Shown piece after piece: positions 16,925 to 27,481 of a stretch of 64,000 nt of DNA. The stretch comes from Kaistella solincola (lineage in GTDB: Bacteria > Bacteroidota > Bacteroidia > Flavobacteriales > Weeksellaceae), in assembly GCF_000812875.1 (NCBI RefSeq), contig NZ_JSYK01000001.1, forward strand, positions 1 to 64,000, in the 5' to 3' direction. The notes below the pieces were generated by a model. It made no database searches. It saw only the letters and a program-made list of their open reading frames with translations, and was not told where the DNA came from. The stretch's first letter is position 1; each line of letters opens with the position of its first letter. Both the position numbers and the translations under genes were made by a program.

Positions 16925-18529
16925 TTATAATTGCGGTCCTGCAGCAACTAATTTTCTGCCTTCTTCATTATCGCAATACTGCTCGAAATTTTTGATGTAT
17001 CTCGCAGCTAAATCTTTTGCTTTTTCTTCCCAGTCAGCAGCGCTGGCGTAGGTTGAACGCGGATCAAGAATTCCTTCAGAAACATTTGGTAATGCTGTAG
17101 GAATTTCAAGATTCATAATCGGAATCATGGTTTTTTCTGCTGAATCGATGGAACCATCGATAATCGCATCAATAATTGCACGCGTATCTTTCAGTGAAAT
17201 TCGTTTTCCTGTACCGTTCCAGCCTGTGTTTACCAAATAAGCTTTCGCTCCGTGCTCTTTCATTTTTCCGATCAATGTTTTCGAATACATTGTTGGGTGT
17301 AACGTTAAGAACGCTTCACCAAATGCTGGCGAAAATGAAGGTTGAGGTTCTGTAATTCCTCTTTCCGTTCCGGCTAATTTTGAAGTATAACCACAAAGGA
17401 AGTGGTATTGCGCCTGATCGTCATTCAACACTGAAACCGGTGGCAAAACACCGAAGGCGTCCGCGGATAAGTAAACGATCTTTTTCGCATGTCCGGCTTT
17501 TGAGGGCAAAACAATTTTGCTGATATGATAAATCGGATAGGAAACGCGCGTATTTTCTGTAATTGAATTGTCTTTGTAATCTGCTTCGCCGTATTCATTA
17601 ACCACCACATTTTCCAGCAATGAATCTCTTCGGATTGCTTTAAAAATATCCGGTTCTTTTTCTTCTGAAAGGTCAATTACTTTCGCATAACATCCACCTT
17701 CGAAATTGAAAACGCCGTTATCATCCCAACCGTGCTCATCATCACCGATCAAGTATCTTTTCGGATCAGCAGAAAGTGTAGTTTTTCCTGTTCCGGACAA
17801 GCCGAAGAATAACGCAACATCACCGTCTTCACCTACGTTTGCAGAACAGTGCATTGAAGCCATCCCATTTAACGGAAGGTAATAATTCATCATCGCGAAC
17901 ATTCCTTTCTTCATTTCACCACCGTACCATGTTCCACCGATAATCTGCATTTTTTCAGTAAGGCTGAACATTACGAAATTTTCAGAATTTAAACCCTGCT
18001 CTTTCCAGTTCGGGTTGGTGGCTTTGGAACCATTGATCACTACGAAATCCGGTTCACCAAAATTTTCCAATTCATAAGTAGAAGGACGGATGAACATATT
18101 GGTCACGAAATGTGCCTGCCACGCAACTTCCATAATGAAACGGACTTTTAAGCGCGTGTCCGGGTTGGTGCCACAAAAAGCATCAACCACATATATTTTT
18201 TTTGATGAAGACAACTGGCTTAAAACCAATTCCTTACAACTTTGGAAAACTTCCGGCGTGGTTGGCAAATTTACTTTACCATCCCAGTGAATTGTATCTT
18301 TGCTGATGTCATCTTTTACAATGAAACGGTCTTTCGGTGAACGGCCGGTAAAAATCCCGGTTTTTACGGCAATAGCACCAGATTCAGTGAGAGCGCCTTT
18401 TTCAAAACCTTTATTTTTAGGTGATAATTCTTCGGTAAACAATTCTTCAAAAGAAGGATTATAGGAAATTTCTTCGTAGCCAGAAAGCCCTAAGTTTTGC
18501 AGTTGTTCGGTAATTTTGTTGTTCTTCAT
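16925..18529 (-). CDS. pckA: Phosphoenolpyruvate carboxykinase (ATP)
   Basis: PckA catalyses oxaloacetate + ATP to phosphoenolpyruvate + CO2 + ADP, the first committed step of gluconeogenesis. The 534-residue protein has the kinase-1a motif [15 protein letters not shown] near residue 240, GDDEHGWDD for metal binding, [10 protein letters not shown], and [10 protein letters not shown] near the N-terminus. The conserved C-terminal [11 protein letters not shown] and GWNGTG are also present. Length is normal for the ATP-dependent enzyme. A -7 candidate TAAATTTG lies upstream. Confidence 0.97.
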   Translation of the reverse strand: MKNNKITEQLQNLGLSGYEEISYNPSFEELFTEELSPKNKGFEKGALTESGAIAVKTGIFTGRSPKDRFIVKDDISKDTIHWDGKVNLPTTPEVFQSCKELVLSQLSSSKKIYVVDAFCGTNPDTRLKVRFIMEVAWQAHFVTNMFIRPSTYELENFGEPDFVVINGSKATNPNWKEQGLNSENFVMFSLTEKMQIIGGTWYGGEMKKGMFAMMNYYLPLNGMASMHCSANVGEDGDVALFFGLSGTGKTTLSADPKRYLIGDDEHGWDDNGVFNFEGGCYAKVIDLSEEKEPDIFKAIRRDSLLENVVVNEYGEADYKDNSITENTRVSYPIYHISKIVLPSKAGHAKKIVYLSADAFGVLPPVSVLNDDQAQYHFLCGYTSKLAGTERGITEPQPSFSPAFGEAFLTLHPTMYSKTLIGKMKEHGAKAYLVNTGWNGTGKRISLKDTRAIIDAIIDGSIDSAEKTMIPIMNLEIPTALPNVSEGILDPRSTYASAADWEEKAKDLAARYIKNFEQYCDNEEGRKLVAAGPQL

Positions 18530-18639
18530 TTTACTTTTTATATCAGTTTTGGGTAAAACACAAATTTAATGATTAATGTTAAGTAAGAAGTTCTAAAAAT
18601 ACTGATATTCATCAGAAACTCCAAATTAAGTTTAATCAG

Positions 18640-19557
18640 CTAATTATGTGCGTTTTGCGCAATTAAATCTTTAAAATTGAAAATGGTAGAAAAACCCTTT
18701 TCGCGAAAATAGGCCTCATAAGCGGGGAATTTTTGGCTCAGCACAAAATCGCCGCCCCAGGCGCCCAGACTTTTCAAAAATACCGGGCAGTCCGGGAAAT
18801 GTCTTTCTTTTACGGTTTGAAGTCCAAGAAAGTTTCCAAGTTTTTCTTCATGAAAAATCATTAAAGCTGAAAATTCTTCAAGCGTTTTTGCCTCTAAAAC
18901 ACGGTTTGTAATTTCGGAAAAATCATCGATTATAACAGGTAATTTTTCTTTGCTGCGGTATAGCGAAATGCCTTCGCGGCTGTCCTGTTTTTTATTGAGG
19001 TGAATGAAAATCAACTCATCCTTAAAACTTGGATTAAATTCGATTTTTTGTACGAATTTTTCCGGCTTATTTCGGTAAATTATTGCAGATTTTTCCTGCG
19101 CCACCGCAATGTCGTAACCGCTTCCACCCAAACAGTTTTCATTCAGTTCATATGCATCAACGCCGCTCCATCGCGCCAGATTATTCATCAAAGTAGAACT
19201 GCTTCCCAAACCGAAATCCGGTGGAAACTGCAGGTTGGTAGTGATTTTGAAAGACAAATCAGAATTGAAAAAAGCAACAGAAAGCCGTTTAATTTCTGCA
19301 ATTACCTTCAAAATAAATTCTGCCGATTTCGGTAAATTTGTGCTTTTTAGCGTCAAATTTTTATAATCGATTTCAGCATCTAACCACGGTTGTACCTGGT
19401 GCAGCGCCGTCCAGTAAATCATTGAATTTCCGTCGGGAATTTCTTCAACAAAAAACTCCTGCCCCATTTTTGTTGGAAGAGCAAGAGCTAAAGCGCCGTC
19501 TAGAACGACATATTCGGAGGTGAGCAGTAATTTTCCGGGTGAAAAAATCGTACTCAT
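18640..19557 (-). CDS. GYDIA family GHMP kinase (mevalonate-pathway type)
   Basis: The 305-residue protein belongs to the GHMP kinase superfamily. It opens FSPGKLLLTSEYVVLDG, carries the ATP-binding GLGSSSTLMNNL near residues 118-129, and has the family-naming GGSGYDIAVAQ. It probably phosphorylates mevalonate or a related intermediate, as Bacteroidota use the mevalonate route, but the substrate cannot be fixed from sequence. It follows fabD by six bases and is likely in the same operon. Confidence 0.9.
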   Translation of the reverse strand: MSTIFSPGKLLLTSEYVVLDGALALALPTKMGQEFFVEEIPDGNSMIYWTALHQVQPWLDAEIDYKNLTLKSTNLPKSAEFILKVIAEIKRLSVAFFNSDLSFKITTNLQFPPDFGLGSSSTLMNNLARWSGVDAYELNENCLGGSGYDIAVAQEKSAIIYRNKPEKFVQKIEFNPSFKDELIFIHLNKKQDSREGISLYRSKEKLPVIIDDFSEITNRVLEAKTLEEFSALMIFHEEKLGNFLGLQTVKERHFPDCPVFLKSLGAWGGDFVLSQKFPAYEAYFREKGFSTIFNFKDLIAQNAHN

Positions 19558-19563
19558 TTTGGT

Positions 19564-20439
19564 TTAGATTGCAGATGAAACAGTAACGTCGCTGTTTATT
19601 TTTTTAATCAAACCCTGAAGCGTTTTTCCGGGACCAACTTCCACAAAAGAAGTCGCTCCTTTTTTGATCATATTTTGCACACATTGCGTCCATCTGACAG
19701 GACCGGTAAGCTGCGCGATAAGATTTTTCTTAATTTCTTCCGGATCTTCAACCGCCACGGTGGTAATGTTTTGGTAAACATCCATGGTCGGTTTGTAGAA
19801 TTTGGTATTGTTAATAGCTTCCGCTAGTTTTTCCTGCGCCGGCAACATTAATGGTGAATGAAAAGCGCCGTTTACCGGTAGCAACAAAGCGCGTTTAGCA
19901 CCGGCATTTTTTAAATTTTGGCAAGCAAGTTCCACCGCTGCTGTTTCACCGGAAATCACGAGTTGCCCGGGACAGTTATAATTTGCCGGAACAACAATTC
20001 CGGGTGTTTCTTCGCAGATTTTTTCCACGATTTCGTCCGCTAAACCTAGAATTGCCGCCATCGAACTTGGGTTGGCGTCACAGGCTTCCTGCATGGCTTT
20101 TGCCCGTGTGGAAACCAGTTTCAAACCATCTTCAAAGCTTAAAACTCCGTTCGCTACCAAGGCAGAAAATTCTCCTAAAGAATGGCCCGCCACCATGGTT
20201 GGCGAACTTCCGTTCACGGCTTTCAAAGCTGCTACGGAATAAATAAAAATAGCGGGCTGGGTAACTTCGGTTTTTTTCAAATCCTCCTCTGTTCCGCGGA
20301 ACATCGCCGAGAGAATATCAAATCCCAAAATATCATTGGCAGAGTCCATTAAATCTTTGATGTCTTTACGGGAATTGTATAATTCCGTTCCCATACCGAC
20401 ATATTGTGAACCTTGCCCAGGAAATACAAGTGCTTTCAT
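19564..20439 (-). CDS. fabD: Malonyl-CoA:ACP transacylase
   Basis: FabD loads malonate from malonyl-CoA onto acyl carrier protein for fatty acid synthesis in the cytosol. The 291-residue protein has LVFPGQGSQYVGMG at the N-terminus, the catalytic Ser in GHSLGEFSAL near residue 87, and the catalytic His in GAFHSPLM near 197. The conserved EVGPGKTLQGLI is near the end. Length is normal. It precedes the GHMP kinase gene by six bases on the same strand. Confidence 0.96.
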   Translation of the reverse strand: MKALVFPGQGSQYVGMGTELYNSRKDIKDLMDSANDILGFDILSAMFRGTEEDLKKTEVTQPAIFIYSVAALKAVNGSSPTMVAGHSLGEFSALVANGVLSFEDGLKLVSTRAKAMQEACDANPSSMAAILGLADEIVEKICEETPGIVVPANYNCPGQLVISGETAAVELACQNLKNAGAKRALLLPVNGAFHSPLMLPAQEKLAEAINNTKFYKPTMDVYQNITTVAVEDPEEIKKNLIAQLTGPVRWTQCVQNMIKKGATSFVEVGPGKTLQGLIKKINSDVTVSSAI

Positions 20440-20492
20440 ATATTTTTTTACAGATCGATTAGAAATTGATTCTAATTAAATTTTTAATTTCT

Positions 20493-22406
20493 TTATGGAA
20501 TTAAGCGAACTACGCGGTAACCTTTGTTAACGTAAGCACCGGATTTGGTTTTTTCAAATTCGAATTTGGTCGCGAGCTGTGTCTGAACTTTGTTCATTTG
20601 CTTGAAAATTTCACCTTTTTTGTTTTCGCGGCTCAGCATATCGTTCACCACATCAAAACCTATTACGGCGTATTTCGATGGCGTTTTACAATATTTAGCC
20701 TTATAAGCAGCTAAAATTTCTTTTTCAAAATCGCCATCCGTATCAATTTTTCGGTCCATCAAATAAACCAGACTGCTTTGGCTGAGTTCATCTACATTTT
20801 TCTCAAACAGCGGCGAATAGTACATACTGAAAGCCTTCATGCCGGAAACTTCTTTGGAAATATCCATTAAGCGGTTGGCAAAAGCATCGCCGGCAGCTTC
20901 ATCTTTATTCAGCAAAATCGAGATTACCGGTGCGGCCTGTCCGGTCATCATATTTTTATCCGGCTGAATGTCTGCAGAAGATTTCACCACTGTGATATTT
21001 GGATTTTTCAGCGTTTTTTCCAGGTTTGTGCGCATATATTTGGCTAAAGACTGGTCAGCATCTGCCACAATATAAATTTTCTGGTCAGAATACGCATCTT
21101 TCACCTCTTTTACCAAACGGTCTACGTAAACCATTTCATTGGTTTCAATGATGATTAAATTATTGTGAACCAAAAGATCATCAGAATTTGCAAATGGCGC
21201 TACAACCGGAATTTTTTGCGCTTTTACATAATCTAAAGCTTCCAGTACGCTGGATTTAAAGAACGGCCCGATAATTAAATCGGTGTTCGATTGGTTGATT
21301 TGCGTCAGCGAGTTTTTAAAACTTTTCTCATTCCCGGCATCAATTACTTTAATGTCGAGTTTTTTACCGCTTTTCGCGTTGCGTTCAATTGCTAGTTTTG
21401 CACCCGCAAGGAAATCAAGCGAAAGATTTCTGTATTTGGAATCGTTGGTATCAAAGCCGAAAGGCAACATCAAGACAACGTTCAACACGTCGCCGGATTT
21501 TTTCACGTAGACGTCATCCAGTTTTTTGATTTTCAAAACCATTCCGACTTTTAAGCCTTGGCTTAAATTCGGATTCAAACGGATCAAGTCATCAAGCGTA
21601 ACACCAAATCTGTTTAAAAGACCGAAAACCGTGTCACCCTGTTGCACCACGTAAGTCACATAATCGTCGGCAATCGTCGTGCTTGTGGTATCGTCTGAAG
21701 TTGTAGTATTTTGATTTATTCCCTGCTCTACGGCTGTTTTTTCTGCAATTTTATTTTGAACAGAAATCACGTCGCCGGGCTGTAAACCCTTCTGTTCCAA
21801 ACCTGGATTCAGTGCAAAAAGTTCCTTTTGGGTCAGATTAAATTTGCGCGTAATCTTATAATAATTGTCTTTTGGCTGAACGGTGTAAGAATTTCCATCG
21901 TTACTTTCAGCTACTGAAGTTTGGGTATTTTCAGCGACAACAACATCATACTCCGGTGTTTTTTCTGTTTCAACAGCCACGGCAACAGGCGCAGCATCAC
22001 CAAATTTTTGGATGGAAGCCAACGGTAAAATCACTTCATCACCAATTTTCATGTGTGAATCGAGTTCCGGATTTAATTTTCTTAAATCCGCTTCGGAAAT
22101 CTGGTATTGTTTGGTAATACCGTAAATGGTTTGCTTAGGTTTAAGCACAATTTTACCTAATTTATCGGTAGAATAAACTGTTTTTATGTCCGGTTTTACC
22201 GACGATTTTGAAACCACCAAAACATCGCCGATCGCCACTTTACCATCCTTTGCAAACGGGTTTAGTTTCACCAGATCGTCCACGGTCATGCCGTATCGCT
22301 TCGCAATATTAAAAGGAGTATCGCCCTTAATTACGGTATGCGTTTTTTGCGCAGAAAGCGAGGTAAATACCGTGAGGCCGGCTAATAGAAAAAACTTTTT
22401 GATCAT
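20493..22406 (-). CDS. LysM repeat protein with periplasmic-binding-like C-terminal domain
   Basis: From the ATG at 22406 (MIKKFFLLAGLTVF) the protein is ~637 residues with a signal peptide ending LSAQ. Four LysM repeats follow, marked by VIKGDTPFNIAKRYGMT, KPKQTIYGITKQYQIS, VQPKDNYYKITRKFNLT and VQQGDTVFGLLNRFGVT. They would bind peptidoglycan in the periplasm. The C-terminal ~330 residues resemble an ABC-type amino-acid-binding fold (DLIIGPFFKSSVLEAL, KIYIVADADQSLAKY). This architecture is common in Flavobacteriia. The start could be seven codons upstream. Confidence 0.88.
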   Translation of the reverse strand: MIKKFFLLAGLTVFTSLSAQKTHTVIKGDTPFNIAKRYGMTVDDLVKLNPFAKDGKVAIGDVLVVSKSSVKPDIKTVYSTDKLGKIVLKPKQTIYGITKQYQISEADLRKLNPELDSHMKIGDEVILPLASIQKFGDAAPVAVAVETEKTPEYDVVVAENTQTSVAESNDGNSYTVQPKDNYYKITRKFNLTQKELFALNPGLEQKGLQPGDVISVQNKIAEKTAVEQGINQNTTTSDDTTSTTIADDYVTYVVQQGDTVFGLLNRFGVTLDDLIRLNPNLSQGLKVGMVLKIKKLDDVYVKKSGDVLNVVLMLPFGFDTNDSKYRNLSLDFLAGAKLAIERNAKSGKKLDIKVIDAGNEKSFKNSLTQINQSNTDLIIGPFFKSSVLEALDYVKAQKIPVVAPFANSDDLLVHNNLIIIETNEMVYVDRLVKEVKDAYSDQKIYIVADADQSLAKYMRTNLEKTLKNPNITVVKSSADIQPDKNMMTGQAAPVISILLNKDEAAGDAFANRLMDISKEVSGMKAFSMYYSPLFEKNVDELSQSSLVYLMDRKIDTDGDFEKEILAAYKAKYCKTPSKYAVIGFDVVNDMLSRENKKGEIFKQMNKVQTQLATKFEFEKTKSGAYVNKGYRVVRLIP

Positions 22407-22443
22407 CTTCAAGATAAATATGTACAAAAATACTGCTTTAAAA

Positions 22444-24060
22444 TTAAATAGTAAAAATTATTAATTCAGACTTTTTAACGTCCATTTCGTCGTAACAAAG
22501 CTCCAGCCATTCGCGCCCGAAATCCGCGTAGAACACCGAAAAATTGTAAATGCGCTCCTGCCAGGTGTTTCCCGAATGAATAGTTGAAAATAGATTTTCA
22601 AGCCTTTCCATTTTCTCCGACTGCTTGATTTTTTCGGCTCTTAAAAGCCGTTTTTTCATGCGGCCGAAAGATTTCAACTGCCGCGTTTCTTCCGCTTCAA
22701 CCAGGTTTCCGAAAGTTTTTTCGGTAAGTGCAGCGCGTTTTTTTAAATCATTAAAATGATTTTTTAAAACTTCTTCCTGCTGTTCCAAAAATGGTAAAAT
22801 CTCGTTTCCGCTCAGCAAAATATTTTTGGTTACAACGGCGAAATTTTTGAAAAAATCTGCCGCTTTAAGGTCAAATTTTTCAATTTTGCTTAAAGTTTTT
22901 TCTTCCAGCATCAGCATGGAATTTCTCGGAATTAAAACCGGAAACGGCAAACTAATTTCAGCAAAATAATCTTTAAGCTCCAGCCAGTACATTATTTCCG
23001 CATTTCCACCGATGTACGCTAAGTTAGGAAGCACCGTTTCCTGATAAACCGGACGCATCAAAGCATTTGGGCTGAAACGTTCCGGATGATTTTCAAGTTG
23101 GCTTAAAATTTCATCTTCAGAAAAATTTAAGTTTTTATCGACGATTTCAAATTTTCCGTTTTCGAAAACGATTCTGTCGCGGGTTTCCGAAAGGTAAAAT
23201 AAATTAATGTCGCGAGGATTCACCTGAACTTTGCCATATTTTTCTGACAAAAAAGCCACTATTTGGGCGGAATTTTTATTTAAATCCTGCTTCAGAAGTT
23301 CTTCTTTGAAAACTGGTTTCATCAAAGATTTTAAATCCGTATTATCGCCGTCCAGCGCGAGTAAACCATATTCAGAAAAAATTTCCTGAACGATAATTCT
23401 GGTTGCTTCGCTTAAAGTATTTCCTTTTTTGTAGGCTTTTTTCAGCAATAAAATCAACTCAGTTCCAAAGACGGAATCTTTAAATTCTTCCTCAAACTGC
23501 GAAATGAAAAAAGTGTCTTCAATTTTAATTCTACCCACTGCGCCGCCAGATTTTCCGCCAATTTCATAGTAATTTTCGGTGGTTTTAAAATGGTTGATTT
23601 CATCAAAATCATGATCTTCAGACGCCATCCAGAAAATGGGAACAAAGTTCGACGTCGGAAATTTCGCCTTTAAAACTTCCGCTGTTTTTATGGTCTGCAA
23701 AATTTTATAAATGAAAAATGCAGGCCCAGTAAAAAGGTTTAGCTGATGACCAGTTGTAACAGTGAACGTATTTTTTGCCGCTAAAAGGCCCAAATTTTCC
23801 TGTTGCTTTTCAGTTAAGGTAAAATCTGAATATTGCGCTGCCAGAACATCACACAAAATTTGCCTGTTTTTGCCGGAAAAATTTTCTGCTTTTAAAGCGA
23901 TCTGCTTTTCCATATTTTCAAAATTAAAAAATTGGCCTTCAAAGCCGGGAATTTTTTGCGTGAGAAAATCCTTGATAAGCACAGGAATGCTGTCAATTTC
24001 TAAAAAAGGAATGTGTGCAACTTTCTTCAAAATAGCGTTTTTTAGCTGAATAAATACCAA
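22444..24060 (-). CDS. bshC: Bacillithiol biosynthesis cysteine-adding enzyme BshC
   Basis: BshC adds cysteine to glucosaminyl-malate in the last step of bacillithiol synthesis. The ~535-residue protein has TGHQLNLFTGPAFFIYK near residue 100 and FVPIFWMASEDHDFDEINHF near 140, which are family hallmarks. A C-terminal coiled-coil region follows. No ATG begins the frame. TTG at 24060 overlaps the porin gene by 19 bases. TTG at 24030 (before KKVAHIPFLEI) removes the overlap and may be the true start. Confidence 0.92.
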   Translation of the reverse strand: MVFIQLKNAILKKVAHIPFLEIDSIPVLIKDFLTQKIPGFEGQFFNFENMEKQIALKAENFSGKNRQILCDVLAAQYSDFTLTEKQQENLGLLAAKNTFTVTTGHQLNLFTGPAFFIYKILQTIKTAEVLKAKFPTSNFVPIFWMASEDHDFDEINHFKTTENYYEIGGKSGGAVGRIKIEDTFFISQFEEEFKDSVFGTELILLLKKAYKKGNTLSEATRIIVQEIFSEYGLLALDGDNTDLKSLMKPVFKEELLKQDLNKNSAQIVAFLSEKYGKVQVNPRDINLFYLSETRDRIVFENGKFEIVDKNLNFSEDEILSQLENHPERFSPNALMRPVYQETVLPNLAYIGGNAEIMYWLELKDYFAEISLPFPVLIPRNSMLMLEEKTLSKIEKFDLKAADFFKNFAVVTKNILLSGNEILPFLEQQEEVLKNHFNDLKKRAALTEKTFGNLVEAEETRQLKSFGRMKKRLLRAEKIKQSEKMERLENLFSTIHSGNTWQERIYNFSVFYADFGREWLELCYDEMDVKKSELIIFTI

Positions 24061-25979
24061 ACGATGCCGATATTCAAGCGGAAATCGTAGAGCGGATAAT
24101 ATGGCGCGGTGAACGATTTATTCTGCATGATCGTGGTGTTCAAATGTTGTGCTTCAAGGAAGAAAAACATGCGTTTCACCTTTAAATTAAAATAAACGTC
24201 GGCGATTGGTTGGCCGCCGATGGCATAAGAGTTTGCGTCGGGTAAAATAAACTCGTTTACAACCGGGAAAAATTCGCGTGAATTAAATTTCGAGAAATAA
24301 TACACTTTAATTCCTGTCTGGATTTCTGCAGCATTTTTAAAAGCTTTCGACTGCCAAAATAAATTTGCGCGCGCTACAACATTGGGCATCGGCAAAACAT
24401 CTTTGTTTCCTAAGGCGCTTTGGAAAAGAACTTTCGGATTCAGGTGAAATTTACCGTAAGAAAAAGTAGCTTCGCCGCCGAGCTGAGAAATATTCAGCGA
24501 GCTGGAATTTTGTTGCGGCTGGGCTTCAGAATTTAAAAAAGTGTAATTATCGATGCGGAAAAAATTACCAAAAACTTTGCTTTGGAACCATTTTAAATTG
24601 ACGTCTCCACCAATTTCGGTGATGGTTTCGTTTTTCGGATTTTCTAGGTAGTAATTAAATTTTCGGTAAACGGAAGGATTAATGAGCAGGTTAAAACTCG
24701 GTGAAGCGGTTTGGAAATTTACTTTAGCATTCACGAAATAATCTGGAAAAGGCTCAAATCGCAGCAAATTTTGCGAACGAAGAAAAGGCCCGAATTGATT
24801 TCCGCTCGAAAATTCCAGATTGGAATTTAGCGCGACTTTGTCCCAAAGGTTGATTTTTAAATTTCCGACAGCGCCAAGCCTGTTTTCGGAAAGTTCCGTG
24901 GGAATGTTTAGATTTTGTGGCAATTTATCACCGATGCCGAGCTTTATCATCTGATAACGTAAACCGGCGTCCAGTTTAAAATTTTCTTTATCGAATAAAA
25001 TACTAACTGTATTGCTTAAATTTTTTAAAAATTTTTTAGAATTTGTGGGATAGTCCAGTAATTCTGATTCGTCGGTAAAATAGAAATTTTCGGGGCTAGA
25101 CTGGCTAAAATAATATTTATTTCCCTGGTGGAAAATGGTGTGTCGGATTTTGAACGGAAATTTTTCCGAGGCAAAAGGCCGGAATTCCTGACTGAAATAA
25201 TAACGCCGGTAAGAAAAGCGCGAGGTGGAATTTAAAAGATTGACCTCTAAATTTTCGCGGTTATTAAAATCCGAGTTTCCGTTTAGAAATAAATCAAGAT
25301 CTGCGATGCCACCATTTTCTTCATTGTTTACGTTTTGATGAATAAAATGGGCAAAAGCCTCGTATTTTCTATTTTTAGAAAAATAATGTCCGGAAAACTC
25401 TGTAGAATTATTTGCTGCTAAAGAATTTCGATATAAACCCTGCGAGCGCAAACCGATATATTCTACCGCAAAATTGAAATTTTTACCTATGTTTTGGGTA
25501 TATGTGGACTGTAATTGGGCGCCATTGCGAACTGCGTTATGGTAGATGAAAGCCGTAGTCGGTGTTTTTACATCGTAATACCTGATGTCGTTAATTCCCT
25601 TAATAAAATACGATTTGTTGGTCGGCAGCAAGGAAAGGTTCTGCTCGGGATTCACCTCATAAACCAACTGCTGAAATCCTGAACCGATGTTTGCAAATTG
25701 AATACGGCCGAAATTATCGCGGTTATTATATTGTGAAAAAATAAAGGTTTTATCTTTTGTAAAAACGGTGTCGAAAATCTTTTTTTCGGAGAATTGGGTT
25801 TGGTAAGTGTAATCGTAAATGGTAGGTTTAAAAATCTTCAGAGAGTCTTTAAAACCTGAATCAATAACCAAAGTGTCGCCAGGTGTCACCCTGTTGGAAT
25901 CGGTTTTATTGAGTGTCTGAGCGTGAACTCCATAACTAAAAAAAAACAGGCAGAACAGGAGGTATCTCATTATTTTCAT
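24042..25979 (-). CDS. Putative porin (Porin_10-like outer-membrane beta-barrel)
   Basis: The 645-residue protein has a signal peptide (LLFCLFFFSYGVHAQ) and then long beta-strand-rich sequence, with alternating aromatic and polar residues up to a terminal aromatic segment (FRLNIGIVWYLFS). This is the pattern of an outer-membrane barrel. Length and composition resemble the putative porin family of Bacteroidota. The cargo is unknown. Its 3' end touches the bshC start region. Confidence 0.83.
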   Translation of the reverse strand: MKIMRYLLFCLFFFSYGVHAQTLNKTDSNRVTPGDTLVIDSGFKDSLKIFKPTIYDYTYQTQFSEKKIFDTVFTKDKTFIFSQYNNRDNFGRIQFANIGSGFQQLVYEVNPEQNLSLLPTNKSYFIKGINDIRYYDVKTPTTAFIYHNAVRNGAQLQSTYTQNIGKNFNFAVEYIGLRSQGLYRNSLAANNSTEFSGHYFSKNRKYEAFAHFIHQNVNNEENGGIADLDLFLNGNSDFNNRENLEVNLLNSTSRFSYRRYYFSQEFRPFASEKFPFKIRHTIFHQGNKYYFSQSSPENFYFTDESELLDYPTNSKKFLKNLSNTVSILFDKENFKLDAGLRYQMIKLGIGDKLPQNLNIPTELSENRLGAVGNLKINLWDKVALNSNLEFSSGNQFGPFLRSQNLLRFEPFPDYFVNAKVNFQTASPSFNLLINPSVYRKFNYYLENPKNETITEIGGDVNLKWFQSKVFGNFFRIDNYTFLNSEAQPQQNSSSLNISQLGGEATFSYGKFHLNPKVLFQSALGNKDVLPMPNVVARANLFWQSKAFKNAAEIQTGIKVYYFSKFNSREFFPVVNEFILPDANSYAIGGQPIADVYFNLKVKRMFFFLEAQHLNTTIMQNKSFTAPYYPLYDFRLNIGIVWYLFS

Positions 25980-26011
25980 TTGGATTACAAATGTATGAAA
26001 TATAGGGAAAT

Positions 26012-26038
26012 AAAAAACCCCGCTTGAAAGCGGGGTTT
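26012..26038 (-). terminator. Intrinsic terminator of the susC-susD operon
   Basis: On the minus strand AAACCCCGC and GCGGGGTTT pair around a short loop, followed by TTTTTT, a few bases past the SusD stop. Confidence 0.88.
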
Positions 26039-26044
26039 AAGTTA

Positions 26045-27463
26045 TTATCTGTTAGCATTAATTGCTGGGTCGATATTTGGATTCGCATCGATTTCTGCTT
26101 GAGGAATCTTTAAGAAGAATCTCTTATCGTTTGGCAACATTGGTTTGCTCGCAAGATTTACACGGTGGTAAGAATCTCTTGGTAATCCTCTCTGCAAACG
26201 TTTTGCATCAAACCATTCTACACCGATTTCGCCGTAAAGTTCTTTCTTTCTTTCGGTTAGAATTTCTTCTAATAAAGCAGCTCCAGTATTAGCAGATTTT
26301 ACTGCTTGTGGATCTCTGTTTTTCTGAAGTAAGTACAACAAGTCGTGTGCAGCTGCCGGGTTTGAATGATATAAAGCTTCCGCTTCAATCAAAATCATTT
26401 CCGGTGTTCTGATAAGTGCTAAATCGGCCTCAAAAGAGAATTTGAATTTAGTTGTATACCATTGTCTGTAATCAGTAACTCCAGTTTGTTTGAACTGATA
26501 TCTAACATCTGTTGGACTAAACATCGCAACAAATCCTTTGTTGATAAATGTGTTATTATATGCACTTTCAGTTCTTGTATAGAAACCGTGTGGCGCAAGA
26601 TAGTAATAGTTAGACTGGTCTGCAGATTGAGGGTCTGCTAATATCCACTCATTACCTTCATCCATGTCATCAAAACCTGCCTGATAAAAGCTCGGGCTTA
26701 GAACTGCTGATGGATTTCCTCCGTAAGCAAGCTTAGCGTATTCTCCTGCTTTTGGCCAGTTAGCCATAACTTGATAAACTCTGGCTGCTACCGCGTAGCT
26801 TACTGCTTTATTGAAGTAAGATTTGTTAGCACGGTTCATTGAACCAATTGCAATTGCTTTCTCTAAATCGTCGGTAATGAACTTGTACATTTCCTGCATT
26901 GTGCTCATTGGCTTACCTTCTAGTGCACCTGGCTCAGTGTAAATTGGCGGCGCTGGTAAAGATGGGTCAAAAGTATATGTGTGCTGGAACTCTAAGCTTA
27001 ATTCGAAATAGAAGAACGCACGCATTGTATATGCTTGTCCTAATAATTCGTTTTTCTCAGGTTCACCAATCGCCGTGCTTTCTTCCACACCTGCGATAAA
27101 AGCGTTCAACTGGTTTATGTGGTAGTACGGGAAGTTCCATGTGAATACAGTTCTTCTGTAGTTTGGCTCTCTGTTATCGTTTTCGTAATCGAATGCAAAC
27201 CAGCTACCGTTATTGATGGTAATATTTCCCTTGTTCTCTCTGGCAAAATACATAGAACCTATGTTACCAGCATCTGTTGCTGTGAACTGTCCACGGGTTC
27301 TTCTTAAAATCCCGGCAATGTGTGCTTTTGCACCCTCGTAGGAACCGTACGCCACAGTTGGCGCTACCGCATCGGTTGGTTTCGGTTCATTTAAATATTC
27401 CTCACGACATGATTGAACAAATCCAACCAATAGTACGAGTAAAATTAATTTTATACTTTTCAT
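26045..27463 (-). CDS. RagB/SusD family nutrient-uptake outer-membrane lipoprotein
   Basis: SusD-like lipoproteins cap SusC transporters and capture the substrate. The 472-residue protein has a lipoprotein signal ending FVQSC (Cys19), and its N-terminal half is TPR-like helical. Family features include LLGQAYTMRAFFYFELSLEF, RTPEMILIEAEALYHSN, ILTERKKELYGEIGVEWFDAKRLQRG and the ending FFLKIPQAEIDANPNIDP. It lies 19 bases after the SusC gene. No glycanase or peptidase gene is adjacent, so the substrate cannot be guessed. Confidence 0.95.
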   Translation of the reverse strand: MKSIKLILLVLLVGFVQSCREEYLNEPKPTDAVAPTVAYGSYEGAKAHIAGILRRTRGQFTATDAGNIGSMYFARENKGNITINNGSWFAFDYENDNREPNYRRTVFTWNFPYYHINQLNAFIAGVEESTAIGEPEKNELLGQAYTMRAFFYFELSLEFQHTYTFDPSLPAPPIYTEPGALEGKPMSTMQEMYKFITDDLEKAIAIGSMNRANKSYFNKAVSYAVAARVYQVMANWPKAGEYAKLAYGGNPSAVLSPSFYQAGFDDMDEGNEWILADPQSADQSNYYYLAPHGFYTRTESAYNNTFINKGFVAMFSPTDVRYQFKQTGVTDYRQWYTTKFKFSFEADLALIRTPEMILIEAEALYHSNPAAAHDLLYLLQKNRDPQAVKSANTGAALLEEILTERKKELYGEIGVEWFDAKRLQRGLPRDSYHRVNLASKPMLPNDKRFFLKIPQAEIDANPNIDPAINANR

Positions 27464-27481
27464 TTTAAATTTCTTGTTTTG